Assembly (NCBI RefSeq): GCF_001427985.1
Contig: NZ_LMSA01000003.1
Location: 139,153-203,152, forward strand
DNA: 64,000 bases
Direction: 5' to 3'
From: Knoellia sp. Soil729
GTDB taxonomy: Bacteria; Actinomycetota; Actinomycetes; Actinomycetales; Dermatophilaceae
The translations under genes were made by a program, and so were the position numbers. The notes below the pieces were generated by a model, which worked only from the letters and a program-made list of their open reading frames with translations, made no database searches and was not told where the DNA came from. This document shows, piece after piece, positions 1 through 7,872 of the stretch (position 1 is its first letter; the number at the start of each line of letters is the position of its first letter).

Positions 1-1
1 A

Positions 2-1426
2 GCACTCAAGGGTGCTGCTGCGGCTGCGCAGGCCCGGTTGACGGCGGCTGCGGTGGTGGACCGTAAGGCTTTGGGGGAGGACTCGCGCAGCGTGCGCGCG
101 GAAGTGGCTCTCGCGCGGCGGTGCTCCCCGACGGTGGCCGACCAGCACGTAGGGGTGGCGAAGGCGCTGGTGTCGGAGATGCCGGAGACGATGGGCGCGC
201 TCACGCGGGGGGAGATCAGTGAGCGTCGGGCGATGATCCTGGTGCGGGAGACCGCGTGCCTGAGCCGGGAGCACCGGGGTGAGGTGGACCGGCGCCTGGC
301 GTCGAAGCTGGCGATGATGGGCGACAAGGCGCTAGCCGGGGCGGCACGGCGAGCCGGTGCCGCACTGGACGCCGAAAGCCTTGCCGAGCGCAACCGACGA
401 GCAGTGGCAAGCCGGCGGATGAGTGTGCGTCCGGCGGCGGATGGGATGGCGTGGTTGTCGATCCTGGGCCCGGTCAAGAACATCATCGGAGCCCACGTCG
501 CCCTCACAGCGGAGGAGAAGCGCCGCCACGTCCTCGACCCCGACCTCCCCGCCAAGGAGTGGGAGGCGGCCGCCGCGGCGGCGCGGGCCGACACCCGGAG
601 CAAGGGTGCGTGGCTCGCGGACCGGGCCTTGGAGCTGCTCAGCGGCAGGGCGAAGGACCAACCGCAACCGGTGGAAGTGAACCTGGGGATGACCGACCGG
701 GTGCTCCTTCCGGCCGCGTTCGGTGGCAAGGCGCCGGCCGATGACGTCGCGGTCATCCCCGGCTGGGGTGTCATCCCCGGTGCCGAGGCCCGTGCCCACA
801 TCGCCGCGCTTTTGGATCGCGCCGGGGACCGCGCCAGTGATGCCGCCGCTGACAATGGCAGCGGCCGCGACGCTGACGGCGCCAGCGACGCAGCGGCGTT
901 CGTGTGGTTGCGGCGCCTGTTCACCGACCCGTCCGGGCGCAACCTCGTGGCCCTGGACTCGGTGCGTCGCCGGTTCGAGGGTGGGTTACGGCGCTTCCTC
1001 GAGCTGCGTGACCCGACCTGCCGCGTGCCGTGGTGTGACGCCCCCGCGACACAGTCCGACCACACCCGCTCCCACGCCGAGGGCGGCGCCACGGACGCCA
1101 GCAACGGGCAAGGGCTGTGCCAACGACACAACCTCATCAAGGAGCTCGACGGGTGGCACGTGCGGGTGCAGTCCACCGGCCTCGACGGCACCGGTGCACA
1201 CGGCATACGACTCCAGAGCCCGACCGGGCGCAGCCACGACTCGACCGCACCACCGATCCTGGGTGAGGGCTGGTCCGAGCCGGCTCGGTGCGACGAACCC
1301 GCGCCCGGAAGCGACGCCGACATCGGCTATGGCCTCGGGCTCACGCAGGAGCAGGAGCGGTTCGCCGAACAGTTCGGCGACTGGCTCGACCACGCCCACG
1401 AGGGCCACTACTGGGCCGCTGCGTGA
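2..1426 (+). CDS. DUF222 / HNH endonuclease domain protein (13E12-repeat family), 5' end outside window
   Basis: The reading frame is open to the left edge and the residues before the first possible start (TTG at 38) continue the Ala-rich helix expected here, so the gene begins upstream. The N-terminal two thirds is the helical DUF222 region. The C-terminus has an HNH-type nuclease core around CRVPWCDAP, the SDHTRSHAEGGATDASNG segment and LCQRHN, which supplies the Cys, His and Asn residues of a zinc-stabilised beta-beta-alpha-metal fold. Such proteins occur in many copies in actinomycete genomes and are often treated as selfish or recombination-linked; the cellular role is unknown. Base composition matches its neighbours, and no mobile-element ends are visible inside the window. 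Confidence 0.85.
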   Translation, partial: ALKGAAAAAQARLTAAAVVDRKALGEDSRSVRAEVALARRCSPTVADQHVGVAKALVSEMPETMGALTRGEISERRAMILVRETACLSREHRGEVDRRLASKLAMMGDKALAGAARRAGAALDAESLAERNRRAVASRRMSVRPAADGMAWLSILGPVKNIIGAHVALTAEEKRRHVLDPDLPAKEWEAAAAAARADTRSKGAWLADRALELLSGRAKDQPQPVEVNLGMTDRVLLPAAFGGKAPADDVAVIPGWGVIPGAEARAHIAALLDRAGDRASDAAADNGSGRDADGASDAAAFVWLRRLFTDPSGRNLVALDSVRRRFEGGLRRFLELRDPTCRVPWCDAPATQSDHTRSHAEGGATDASNGQGLCQRHNLIKELDGWHVRVQSTGLDGTGAHGIRLQSPTGRSHDSTAPPILGEGWSEPARCDEPAPGSDADIGYGLGLTQEQERFAEQFGDWLDHAHEGHYWAAA

Positions 1427-1448
1427 GGCTGGACGCCCGCCGAGAACG

Positions 1449-1485
1449 CTGATGGTCCGCTGCCCGAGGGGCAACGGACCATCAG
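1449..1485. terminator. Bidirectional terminator-like hairpin
   Basis: A perfect 11-bp inverted repeat CTGATGGTCCG / CGGACCATCAG encloses a second 4-bp stem (GCCC/GGGC). It lies between the convergent HNH gene and livF. There is no clear T-run, which is usual for high-GC actinomycete terminators. Confidence 0.75.
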
Positions 1486-1519
1486 CCAGGTCCCGCGGAC
1501 AGCGCGGGACGCGGGTGCC

Positions 1520-2233
1520 TCAGTCCTCGCCGAGGTAGGCCTTGCGCACGTCGTCGCTGGTGAGGAGCTCGGACCCCGTGCCCGAGAGCACGATCCTACC
1601 GACCTCGAGCACGTAGCCCTTCGTGGCCCGCTTCAGAGCCGCCTGGGCGTTCTGCTCGACCAGCAGGATCGTCGTGCCCTGTTCCTGCAGCGTGGTCACG
1701 GTCGACATGACCGTCTTCATCATGAGCGGTGACAGACCCATCGAGGGCTCGTCGAGCATGAGCAGCTTGGGCCGGCTCATCATCGCGCGGCCCATGGCCA
1801 GCATCTGCTGCTCCCCGCCGGAGAAGGTCCCAGCTGCCTGCGCCCTGCGTTCGCCGAGGATCGGGAAGAGGTCGTAGGCCGCCTGCAGGTCCTTCTTGAC
1901 CTCGTGGTCGCGTCGAGAGAAGGCGCCGAGCAGGAGGTTCTGCTCCACCGACAGCCGCGGGAAGATCCGCCGGCCTTCGGGCGAGTGCGCCAGCCCCAGC
2001 GTCACGATCTCGTGAGCCGGGGTCTCGTCGATGCGCTTGCCCTGGAAGCGGATGGACCCGCTCGCGGCTCGCAGCAGGCCCGAGATGGTCCGCAGCGTGG
2101 TCGTCTTGCCGGCACCGTTGGTGCCGATGAGGGTCACGACCTCACCCTCGTCGACGCTGAAGCTGATGCCCTTGACGGCCTTGATCTTGCCGTAGGCGAC
2201 GACGAGATCCTTGACCTCGAGCATGGGGCTCAC
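1520..2233 (-). CDS. livF: Branched-chain amino acid ABC transporter ATP-binding protein LivF
   Basis: One of the two ATPase subunits powering uptake of Leu/Ile/Val or related amino acids. At 237 aa it is of normal family length. Visible motifs are Walker A GTNGAGKTT near residue 37, the ABC signature FSGGEQQ near 137 and Walker B LLMLDEPSMGL just after it. The GTG start at 2233 overlaps the livG stop by four bases (GTGA) and has GGAG a few bases upstream; an ATG at 2224 is the alternative. It is the last gene of the five-gene liv operon and ends facing the hairpin at 1449-1485. Confidence 0.93.
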   Translation of the reverse strand: MSPMLEVKDLVVAYGKIKAVKGISFSVDEGEVVTLIGTNGAGKTTTLRTISGLLRAASGSIRFQGKRIDETPAHEIVTLGLAHSPEGRRIFPRLSVEQNLLLGAFSRRDHEVKKDLQAAYDLFPILGERRAQAAGTFSGGEQQMLAMGRAMMSRPKLLMLDEPSMGLSPLMMKTVMSTVTTLQEQGTTILLVEQNAQAALKRATKGYVLEVGRIVLSGTGSELLTSDDVRKAYLGED

Positions 2234-3129
2234 TGCTTCTCCTCCGTCGGGTCCGTCACCGTGTCGGCGGGCGGCGTCCGGACCTCGGTGGCACCACCAG
2301 CGACAACGTCGTCGTCGTCATCGTCGTCGTCGCCACCGATGTAGGCCTCGATGACGCGAGGGTCGGACTGGACCTCACCGGGAGTGCCCTGCACGAGCAC
2401 CTCGCCCCGCACGAGGCAGAGCACGCGGTCGCACAGGTTGAAGATGAACCGCATGTCGTGCTCGATGACCACGACCGCGAGCCCGCTGTCGCGGATGCGG
2501 AAGATCAGGTCACTTGCCTGCTTGGTCTCCTGCGGGTTCATGCCGGCCGTCGGCTCGTCCAGGAGGATGAGCTTGGGGTCGGTCGCGAGAGCGCGGGCGA
2601 TCTCGAGCCGGCGCTGGTCGCCGTAGGGCATGTTGCGCGCAAGGCTCTCGGCGGAGTCACCGAGCCCGACGAAGTCGAGCAGCTCCTGGGCACGTGCACG
2701 AGTGGCTTCCTCCTCGCGACGGAACTTCGGGCCGCGCAGGATCGACGTCAATGCCAGCGAGCTGGTGCGGCAGTAACGCCCCACCATGACGTTCTCCAGC
2801 GCCGTCATGTTGGCGAAGAGCCGGATGTTCTGGAACGTGCGCGCCATGCCCGCGATGACCACAGCCCGAGGCTTCGGGGGGATCACCTGACCGCTCAGGG
2901 TCACTTGGCCCTCGGTCGGCTTGTAGAGACCGGTGAGGCAGTTGAAGAACGTCGTCTTGCCGGCCCCGTTTGGGCCGATGAGGCCGACGATCTCGCCCTC
3001 GTTGACCGTCATGTCGACGTCCTTGACGGCCGTGAGACCGCCGAAGCGCATCGTCACACCACGCGCCTCGAGGATCGGTGCGCCGACGGTGTGGGGCTGG
3101 CGTGCTGGGGGAGTCTCCGTGACCGTCAT
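2230..3129 (-). CDS. livG: Branched-chain amino acid ABC transporter ATP-binding protein LivG
   Basis: Second ATPase subunit of the Liv importer. Walker A GPNGAGKTT lies near residue 50, and the LivG-typical region NIRLFANMTALENVMVGR follows it. Walker B is LILLDEPTAGMNP. The protein (299 aa) is about 40 residues longer than usual because of a C-terminal tail that begins with eight consecutive Asp residues and continues as an acidic, Thr/Pro-rich stretch. The tail comes after the end of the ABC fold, so it should not affect ATPase function directly. The ATG overlaps the livM stop by four bases. Confidence 0.93.
   Translation of the reverse strand: MTVTETPPARQPHTVGAPILEARGVTMRFGGLTAVKDVDMTVNEGEIVGLIGPNGAGKTTFFNCLTGLYKPTEGQVTLSGQVIPPKPRAVVIAGMARTFQNIRLFANMTALENVMVGRYCRTSSLALTSILRGPKFRREEEATRARAQELLDFVGLGDSAESLARNMPYGDQRRLEIARALATDPKLILLDEPTAGMNPQETKQASDLIFRIRDSGLAVVVIEHDMRFIFNLCDRVLCLVRGEVLVQGTPGEVQSDPRVIEAYIGGDDDDDDDDVVAGGATEVRTPPADTVTDPTEEKQ
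2308..2331 (-). repeat. GAC/GAT trinucleotide run coding Asp8 in LivG
   Basis: Eight consecutive Asp codons (seven GAC and one GAT on the coding strand) form a microsatellite in the LivG tail. The run is in frame, so slippage by whole units would change only the length of the acidic tail. Confidence 0.9.
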
Positions 3130-4877
3130 GCCTTGGCCTCCGCTTCCTCGAGGTGGACTTCTTCCAGTCGTTCTGCGAGACCCTCGTCTTCCTCGTGGAA
3201 CTCGAGCTTGCGACGCTGGCTCGCGATGATGCCCTCCGGGCGGTAGCGCATCATCAGGACGAGCACGAGCCCGAAGATCATGAGGCGGTAGTCCGCGATG
3301 AAGCGCAGCTTCTCCGGAAGCAGCTTGAGGATCGTCGCCCCGACGAGGACACCGGCAACGGTGCCCATGCCGCCGAGGACGATGGCTGCGAGGAGGAAGG
3401 CCGACTCGAGGAAGATGTACTGGTCGGGCGTGACCGAGACGTCGTGGTGAGCCTTGACCGTGCCCGCCATGCCGGCCAGGAAGGCACCACCGGCGAAGGC
3501 GAACAGCTTGAGGCCGAAGACGTTGACGCCCATGGCCTCCGCAGCCTTCTCGTCCTCACGGATGGCGACCCAACCACGGCCGATGCGGCTGTCGTTGAGG
3601 CGGCTGAACACGAGGATGATGAACGCCGCGAGGACCAGCAGGAGGAAGTAGTAGTTCGCGAACCTGCCGAGGGTGATTCCGAGGATGGTGTGCGGTTGAC
3701 CGAAGTCGAACGAGCCGATCGCGAGGTCGGGGATGGCCGGTATGCCGTTGGGGCCGTTGGTGAGGTCGGGCCCGTTGTTGCCGTCGAGGTTGCCCATGGT
3801 GAACCGGAAGATCTCACCGAAGGCCAACGTCACGATGGCGAGGTAGTCACCCGAGACCCGCAGCGTCGGCGAACCGATGATGAGACCGAGACAGGCCGAG
3901 AACAGGGCTCCGACGACGACGACGATGATGAACGGCGGCTTCCAGCCGATCGTGGCGAACGCCGACGTCGACAGCGTCGCGCCGACATAGGCGCCGGCGC
4001 CGAGGAAGGCGATGTAGCCCAGGTCGAGCAGGCCCGCCAGGCCGACGACGATGTTGAGGCCGAGGGCGGTCGCCGCGAAGATCAGCACCTGGGTCGCGAT
4101 CGACATGTTCTCGTCCGACCCGCCCTGGGTGAATGGGAAGAGGAACGCAACGGTGAAGGCGCCGAGCATGAGCACCGGCCGGTTCTTCTGGGCGATGAGC
4201 CCGACCCACGTGAACACTCCGGCCCTCGTCAGGCCCAGCGCCACCGTGGCCACGAAGATCAGGAACAGCGAGAAGCTGGGACCGTCTCCGATGCCGAGGG
4301 CGTAGGCCGCGCCGAAGAGGAGCAGGGCCATGAGCACGATGATCGTGAGGATCTCGAGCCACGACGAGGTCTTGGCGAAGAGCGGGTCGCGGTGCTGGCG
4401 GGAGACGAGCATGAGCCCCGACGCGGCCAGGACGAGCGCTCCGAGCAGCGAGATCCAGCCGCCGGGGTTGACGTTGATCAGCCCGCCGGACTGGACCGAG
4501 ATGACGGCGACGACGATCACCATGTAGATGACGGCGCCGAGCCCGAGAGCCCGCACGGCGCCCGCAGTGTCGAGCCACTCACCGAGGCGGTGCAGCGGGC
4601 CACGGTGGGCGAGCAGGAACAACAGCGCCACCAGGCCCAGGGCGATCATGCAGATCTGGACGCCGCCCGGGTAGAAGTTGATCGAGAGGTCGCCGAGGAC
4701 GTCGCCGGTGTAGCTCCACGAGAGGAACGTGCCGGCCACGAGGAGCGCGACGCCGGCGAGCCCGAGCGGCCAGGCCGCGGAGCTGCCGCGACCGGGCATG
4801 CGATCGAGCAGGGAGACCTTGACGAGCTCGTCGTCGTGGGAGTGGTCGTGCGCGAGGTCAGCAGTCGAGGTGCTCAT
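3126..4877 (-). CDS. livM: Branched-chain amino acid ABC transporter permease LivM (long form)
   Basis: Inner-membrane permease subunit of the Liv importer. The canonical LivM domain begins near residue 250 and includes the segment GLNIVVGLAGLLDLGYIAFL, the AIREDEKAAEAMGV loop that contacts the ATPases, and a closing MMRYRPEGII. About 250 residues precede it, with a His/Asp-rich cytoplasmic start (HDHSHDDE) and roughly seven predicted membrane segments, giving 583 aa against about 300-420 in classical LivM. I chose the ATG at 4877 because its ATGA overlaps the livH stop; a longer reading in this frame would cover livH and is rejected. Confidence 0.92.
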   Translation of the reverse strand: MSTSTADLAHDHSHDDELVKVSLLDRMPGRGSSAAWPLGLAGVALLVAGTFLSWSYTGDVLGDLSINFYPGGVQICMIALGLVALLFLLAHRGPLHRLGEWLDTAGAVRALGLGAVIYMVIVVAVISVQSGGLINVNPGGWISLLGALVLAASGLMLVSRQHRDPLFAKTSSWLEILTIIVLMALLLFGAAYALGIGDGPSFSLFLIFVATVALGLTRAGVFTWVGLIAQKNRPVLMLGAFTVAFLFPFTQGGSDENMSIATQVLIFAATALGLNIVVGLAGLLDLGYIAFLGAGAYVGATLSTSAFATIGWKPPFIIVVVVGALFSACLGLIIGSPTLRVSGDYLAIVTLAFGEIFRFTMGNLDGNNGPDLTNGPNGIPAIPDLAIGSFDFGQPHTILGITLGRFANYYFLLLVLAAFIILVFSRLNDSRIGRGWVAIREDEKAAEAMGVNVFGLKLFAFAGGAFLAGMAGTVKAHHDVSVTPDQYIFLESAFLLAAIVLGGMGTVAGVLVGATILKLLPEKLRFIADYRLMIFGLVLVLMMRYRPEGIIASQRRKLEFHEEDEGLAERLEEVHLEEAEAKA

Positions 4878-5797
4878 GCGCGGTCCACCACCCGGGCGCC
4901 GAGGAGGCCTTGTGGTCTGAAGACGAGCACGAGAATGAGGAGCACGAACGCCCACACGTCCTTCCATGCCGACCCGCCGAACTGGCCGGGGATGAACTGG
5001 GTGGCCATCGACTCGGCGATGCCGAGGGTCAGGCCGCCGACGATGGCACCCTGGATGTTGCCGATGCCGCCGAGGACGGCAGCAGTGAAGGCCTTGAGCC
5101 CCGCGAGGAAGCCCATGCGGAAGTCGATGTTGGAGTTGAGCAGGCCCTGCGCGACACCGCCGACGGCGGCGAGTGCCGCGCCGAGGGCGAACGCGATGAC
5201 GATGATCCGGTTGACGTTGATGCCCATGAGCTGCGCGGTGTCGGGATCCTCGGACACCGCCTGCATGCCCTGGCCCATCCGGGTCCGGTTGACGAAGAAC
5301 CAGAGCAGGACGGCCGACAGCAGCAGCGAGCCGACGGTGAAGACGGCCGCCCGCTGGATGTTGAGGCCGCCGATCTTGAGGGCCGCGCCGGTGACGACGT
5401 CGATCTCGGGGAAGCTGAGCTTGCTCTTGGCGCCGGGGTAGAAGAGGCGCACGGCCTCCTGGAGGAAGACCGAGATGCCGATGGCGGTGATGAGGGGCGC
5501 GAGCCGGGGAGCGTTGCGCAGCGGCCGGTAGGCGATGCGCTCCATGACGACGGCGGTGACGACCGAGACGATCACGGCGCCGATCACCATGATCGGCAGC
5601 ACCCACAGGCCGGTCTGGCCCTTGAAGAGGACGCTCCACGTGGCCAGGGCTCCGAAGGCCCCGATCATGAAGACTTCGCCGTGGGCGAAGTTGATGAGCT
5701 GGACGATGCCGTAGACGACGGTGTAGCCGACGGCGATCAGCGCGTACAGCGACCCGAGGGTCAAGCCGTTCACGATCTGTTGCAGGAACTCGGTCAT
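4874..5797 (-). CDS. livH: Branched-chain amino acid ABC transporter permease LivH
   Basis: Second membrane permease of the Liv importer, 307 aa, a normal length. Characteristic LivH segments are NGLTLGSLYALIAVGYTVVY and INFAHGEVFMIGAF near the N-terminus, the MERIAYRPLR loop, and AVLGGIGNIQGAIVGGL near the end. The ATG at 5797 is preferred over an upstream in-frame ATG (5836) because homologues start close to the first membrane helix and AGGAAGG lies upstream. It is separated from livK by a strong hairpin and overlaps livM by four bases. Confidence 0.93.
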   Translation of the reverse strand: MTEFLQQIVNGLTLGSLYALIAVGYTVVYGIVQLINFAHGEVFMIGAFGALATWSVLFKGQTGLWVLPIMVIGAVIVSVVTAVVMERIAYRPLRNAPRLAPLITAIGISVFLQEAVRLFYPGAKSKLSFPEIDVVTGAALKIGGLNIQRAAVFTVGSLLLSAVLLWFFVNRTRMGQGMQAVSEDPDTAQLMGINVNRIIVIAFALGAALAAVGGVAQGLLNSNIDFRMGFLAGLKAFTAAVLGGIGNIQGAIVGGLTLGIAESMATQFIPGQFGGSAWKDVWAFVLLILVLVFRPQGLLGARVVDRA

Positions 5798-5833
5798 CGC
5801 AGAACCGGCACCTTCCTGTATTGGGGGCTGGCA

Positions 5834-5875
5834 CATTCAAGCAGGGACGGGCACAAGCCCGCCCCTGCTCGAATG
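5834..5875 (-). promoter_or_regulatory. Intercistronic 19-bp hairpin between livK and livH
   Basis: Two 19-base arms (5834-5852 and 5857-5875) flank a 4-base loop. On the minus-strand RNA all 19 positions pair, two as G-U wobbles; on the plus strand the same two positions would be A-C mismatches. No U-tract follows. It probably acts as a partial terminator or a 3' stabiliser that keeps the binding-protein mRNA in excess of the permease and ATPase mRNA (inference). Confidence 0.8.
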
Positions 5876-5905
5876 AACGACATCAGCGTGTCGAGGTCAG
5901 TCCGT

Positions 5906-7132
5906 TCAGCTCACGTTCGCGGACTTGACGCTGACCCACTTGCCACCCTCGACCTTGTAGCCGGTGATGACCTTGACCAGCGTGTCGCCGTACTCGTCGA
6001 AGGAGACCTTGCCGGTGACACCGTCGAAGGAGACCTTGCCGACAGCGTCGACGGTGGGCTGACGGGCGCTCTTGGCGTCCTTGGCGTCCTTGAGTGAGAC
6101 CTTGAGGGCCTCGATGATGGCGTTCGCCGCGTCGTAGGAGTAGCCGCCGTAGGCCGCGGACGGCTCGGAGTACTTGGCGGTCTCGTAGTCGGCGAGGAAC
6201 TTCTTGCCGGCCTCGCTGTTCTCGGTCGGCTCACCGACGGAGGTGGCGAGGTCGCCGTTCGAGGTGGAACCGGCGAGCTCGATGAACTTGGGGTCGAAGA
6301 TGCCGTCACCGCCCATGAGCGGGACGTTGAGGCCACCGGCCTTCATCTGCTTGGAGAGAGGTCCACCCTGAGGGTACTCGCCACCGTAGTAGACCGCGCC
6401 CGGCTTGGACGGGGCGACCTTGGAGACGACCGGGGCGTAGTTGGACTCGTCCGGGTTGATCGTCTCGGCAGCCACCACCTTCCCGCCGGCGGCCTTGTAG
6501 GCGTCGGTGAAGTACTTGACCAGGCCCTGGCCGTAGGTCTTCTTGTCGTGGATGGTCGCAACCGTCTTGATGCCCTGGTCGATGAGGAACTGGGCCGCGA
6601 ACCCGCCCTGTGCGATGTCGGTGGTGCAGGTGCGGAAGTACGTCTTGTAGGGACGCGCGGGCGCGCTCGGGTCGGCGCCGCGGGTCAGCGACGGACCGGT
6701 GTTGGCCGGCGAGATCTGCACGATGTTGGCAGCGGAGAAGACCGGCTGCGTCTGCTGGCTGACGCTCGAGTTGAGGTTGCCGACGACGCCGACGACCTTG
6801 TCGTCGCCCGCGAGCTTGGTGGCACCGTTCTTGCCGACGTCGGCCTTGCCCTCGTCGTCCACGGCCTCGACCTCAAGGGTCCAGCCCGGGATGGTCTTGT
6901 TGTCGTTGGCCTGCTTGACGGCCAGCTCGACGGAGTGCTGGATGCCCTTGCCGAGGGCGGACAGGTCACCCGAGAGAGGGGCGATGACGCCGATCTTGGC
7001 GACCTTGGCGTTGCCGCCGGTGTCTCCACTGTTGGTGTCACCCGAGTTGTCGCCGCGGGATCCACACCCGGCGAGGGCGATTGAGGCCACCAGCAGCGAT
7101 GCACCCATGGTCATGACGGAACGCTGAGCCAC
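5906..7132 (-). CDS. livK: Branched-chain amino acid ABC transporter substrate-binding lipoprotein
   Basis: Extracytoplasmic receptor that captures the amino acid for LivHMGF. The GTG at 7132 follows an excellent ribosome binding site (AGGAGGAAAC), so I use it rather than the longer open frame starting at 7243. The first 26 or so residues are a lipoprotein signal ending in the lipobox LAGC, followed by a Gly/Asp/Asn/Ser-rich linker. The mature part is a type I periplasmic-binding fold starting at KIGVIAPLSGDLSALG, with the segments GVVGNLNSSVSQQTQP and INPDESNYAPVV. It is first in the operon, with a hairpin directly after it. The exact ligand cannot be read from the sequence. Confidence 0.93.
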   Translation of the reverse strand: MAQRSVMTMGASLLVASIALAGCGSRGDNSGDTNSGDTGGNAKVAKIGVIAPLSGDLSALGKGIQHSVELAVKQANDNKTIPGWTLEVEAVDDEGKADVGKNGATKLAGDDKVVGVVGNLNSSVSQQTQPVFSAANIVQISPANTGPSLTRGADPSAPARPYKTYFRTCTTDIAQGGFAAQFLIDQGIKTVATIHDKKTYGQGLVKYFTDAYKAAGGKVVAAETINPDESNYAPVVSKVAPSKPGAVYYGGEYPQGGPLSKQMKAGGLNVPLMGGDGIFDPKFIELAGSTSNGDLATSVGEPTENSEAGKKFLADYETAKYSEPSAAYGGYSYDAANAIIEALKVSLKDAKDAKSARQPTVDAVGKVSFDGVTGKVSFDEYGDTLVKVITGYKVEGGKWVSVKSANVS

Positions 7133-7175
7133 GTTTCCTCCTGAAACTATTTCTCCTGCGGCGATCGGCCGAGGA

Positions 7176-7196
7176 GCTCGCAACGGGTGTGCGAGC
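7176..7196 (-). promoter_or_regulatory. 7-bp inverted repeat in the livK upstream region
   Basis: GCTCGCA and TGCGAGC flank a 7-base spacer, 44-64 bases upstream of the livK start. It could be a 5' leader hairpin or an operator. The divergent region 7133-7337 also holds the -10 of the Rieske gene. Confidence 0.4.
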
Positions 7197-7324
7197 ACCC
7201 GAACAATGCCACGGGTTGGTGGAATCCTGCGGCTCTTCCGCAATTCTGTGCCGAGTCGTTATCAAGGGCTGTTTCGCACAGAAATCTCTGGGATTGCGCT
7301 CAGGTCAGCCTCATTCCAGATGTG

Positions 7325-7330
7325 CATAAT
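7325..7330 (+). promoter_or_regulatory. -10 element of the Rieske gene, likely leaderless
   Basis: CATAAT ends seven bases before the ATG at 7338, and there is no Shine-Dalgarno between them. Confidence 0.5.
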
Positions 7331-7337
7331 CAGCCGC

Positions 7338-7811
7338 ATGGACACGCACCCAGACCTGCAGCCCGACCCCGAGGACACCGCGACGTCGCCGCGCACCTGC
7401 TGTGGACGCCGTGACGCGATGCGGGCCGTCGGACTGGTCGCGGTGGCGGGAGCTGCACTGACCGCCTGTGGCAGCGACACCGGCCAGTCGGCCAAGGAGG
7501 CGGCGTCGGGCGCGGTCAGTGCCGTCAAGGACCTCGCGAAGGCGGCCGACATCCCGGTCGGTGGCGGCAAGATCTTCGACTCCGCCAAGGTCGTCGTCAC
7601 GCAGCCCACCGCCGGCGACTTCAAGGCGTTCTCCGCCGTGTGCACCCACCAGGGCTGCCTCGTGTCGAGCGTCAAGGACGGCACGATCAACTGCGACTGC
7701 CACGGCAGCCGGTTCGACATCGCGACTGGTGACGTGAAGAGCGGCCCGGCCACCTCCGGACTGCCGTCGAAGTCCGTGACCGTGGGAGCCGACGGCATCA
7801 GCATCACCTGA
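7338..7811 (+). CDS. Rieske 2Fe-2S lipoprotein, probably Tat-exported
   Basis: Small (157 aa) exported iron-sulfur protein. The N-terminus carries GRRDAMRAVGL followed by a hydrophobic stretch ending LTAC, which reads as a twin-arginine signal with a lipobox, so a folded [2Fe-2S] protein would be anchored on the outer face of the membrane. The Rieske ligands are in CTHQGC and CDCHGSRF, separated by a short loop. Proteins of this type are common in actinomycetes and are probably electron carriers; the partner is not evident. It stands alone, divergent from livK, and ends at a terminator-like repeat built from two copies of the window's recurring octamer. The ATG at 7338 is chosen because the -10 lies seven bases upstream. 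Confidence 0.85.
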   Translation: MDTHPDLQPDPEDTATSPRTCCGRRDAMRAVGLVAVAGAALTACGSDTGQSAKEAASGAVSAVKDLAKAADIPVGGGKIFDSAKVVVTQPTAGDFKAFSAVCTHQGCLVSSVKDGTINCDCHGSRFDIATGDVKSGPATSGLPSKSVTVGADGISIT

Positions 7812-7816
7812 GCGGA

Positions 7817-7838
7817 CGGCATACGCCCGTATGCCGTG
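7817..7838 (+). terminator. Hairpin formed by two opposed CGGCATAC octamers
   Basis: ACGGCATAC and GTATGCCGT form a perfect 9-bp stem with a GCCC loop, six bases after the stop codon of the Rieske gene. It is terminator-like but lacks a T-run. Confidence 0.6.
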
Positions 7839-7860
7839 CAGTCCCGTCGGTGCCGCAGCC

Positions 7861-7866
7861 TAGGGT
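7861..7866 (+). promoter_or_regulatory. -10 element of uvrC, leaderless configuration
   Basis: TAGGGT is followed by six bases and then the GTG start at 7873, with no ribosome binding site. Confidence 0.5.
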
Positions 7867-7872
7867 TGAGCC

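Noticed and set aside
3153-5441. Very long open frame on the plus strand opposite livM/livH
   Set aside because: Its translation is Asp/Glu/Arg-rich and repetitive with no fold, as expected from the antisense of GC-rich membrane genes; livM and livH have clear motifs and coupled starts.
3126-5840. Apparent 904-residue LivM fusion covering livH
   Set aside because: The part beyond 4877 reads livH in a wrong frame; the true livM start overlaps the livH stop.
5834-5875. Calling the livK-livH hairpin a full terminator
   Set aside because: No U-tract follows on the minus strand and livHMGF have no clear promoter of their own after it, so read-through is needed.
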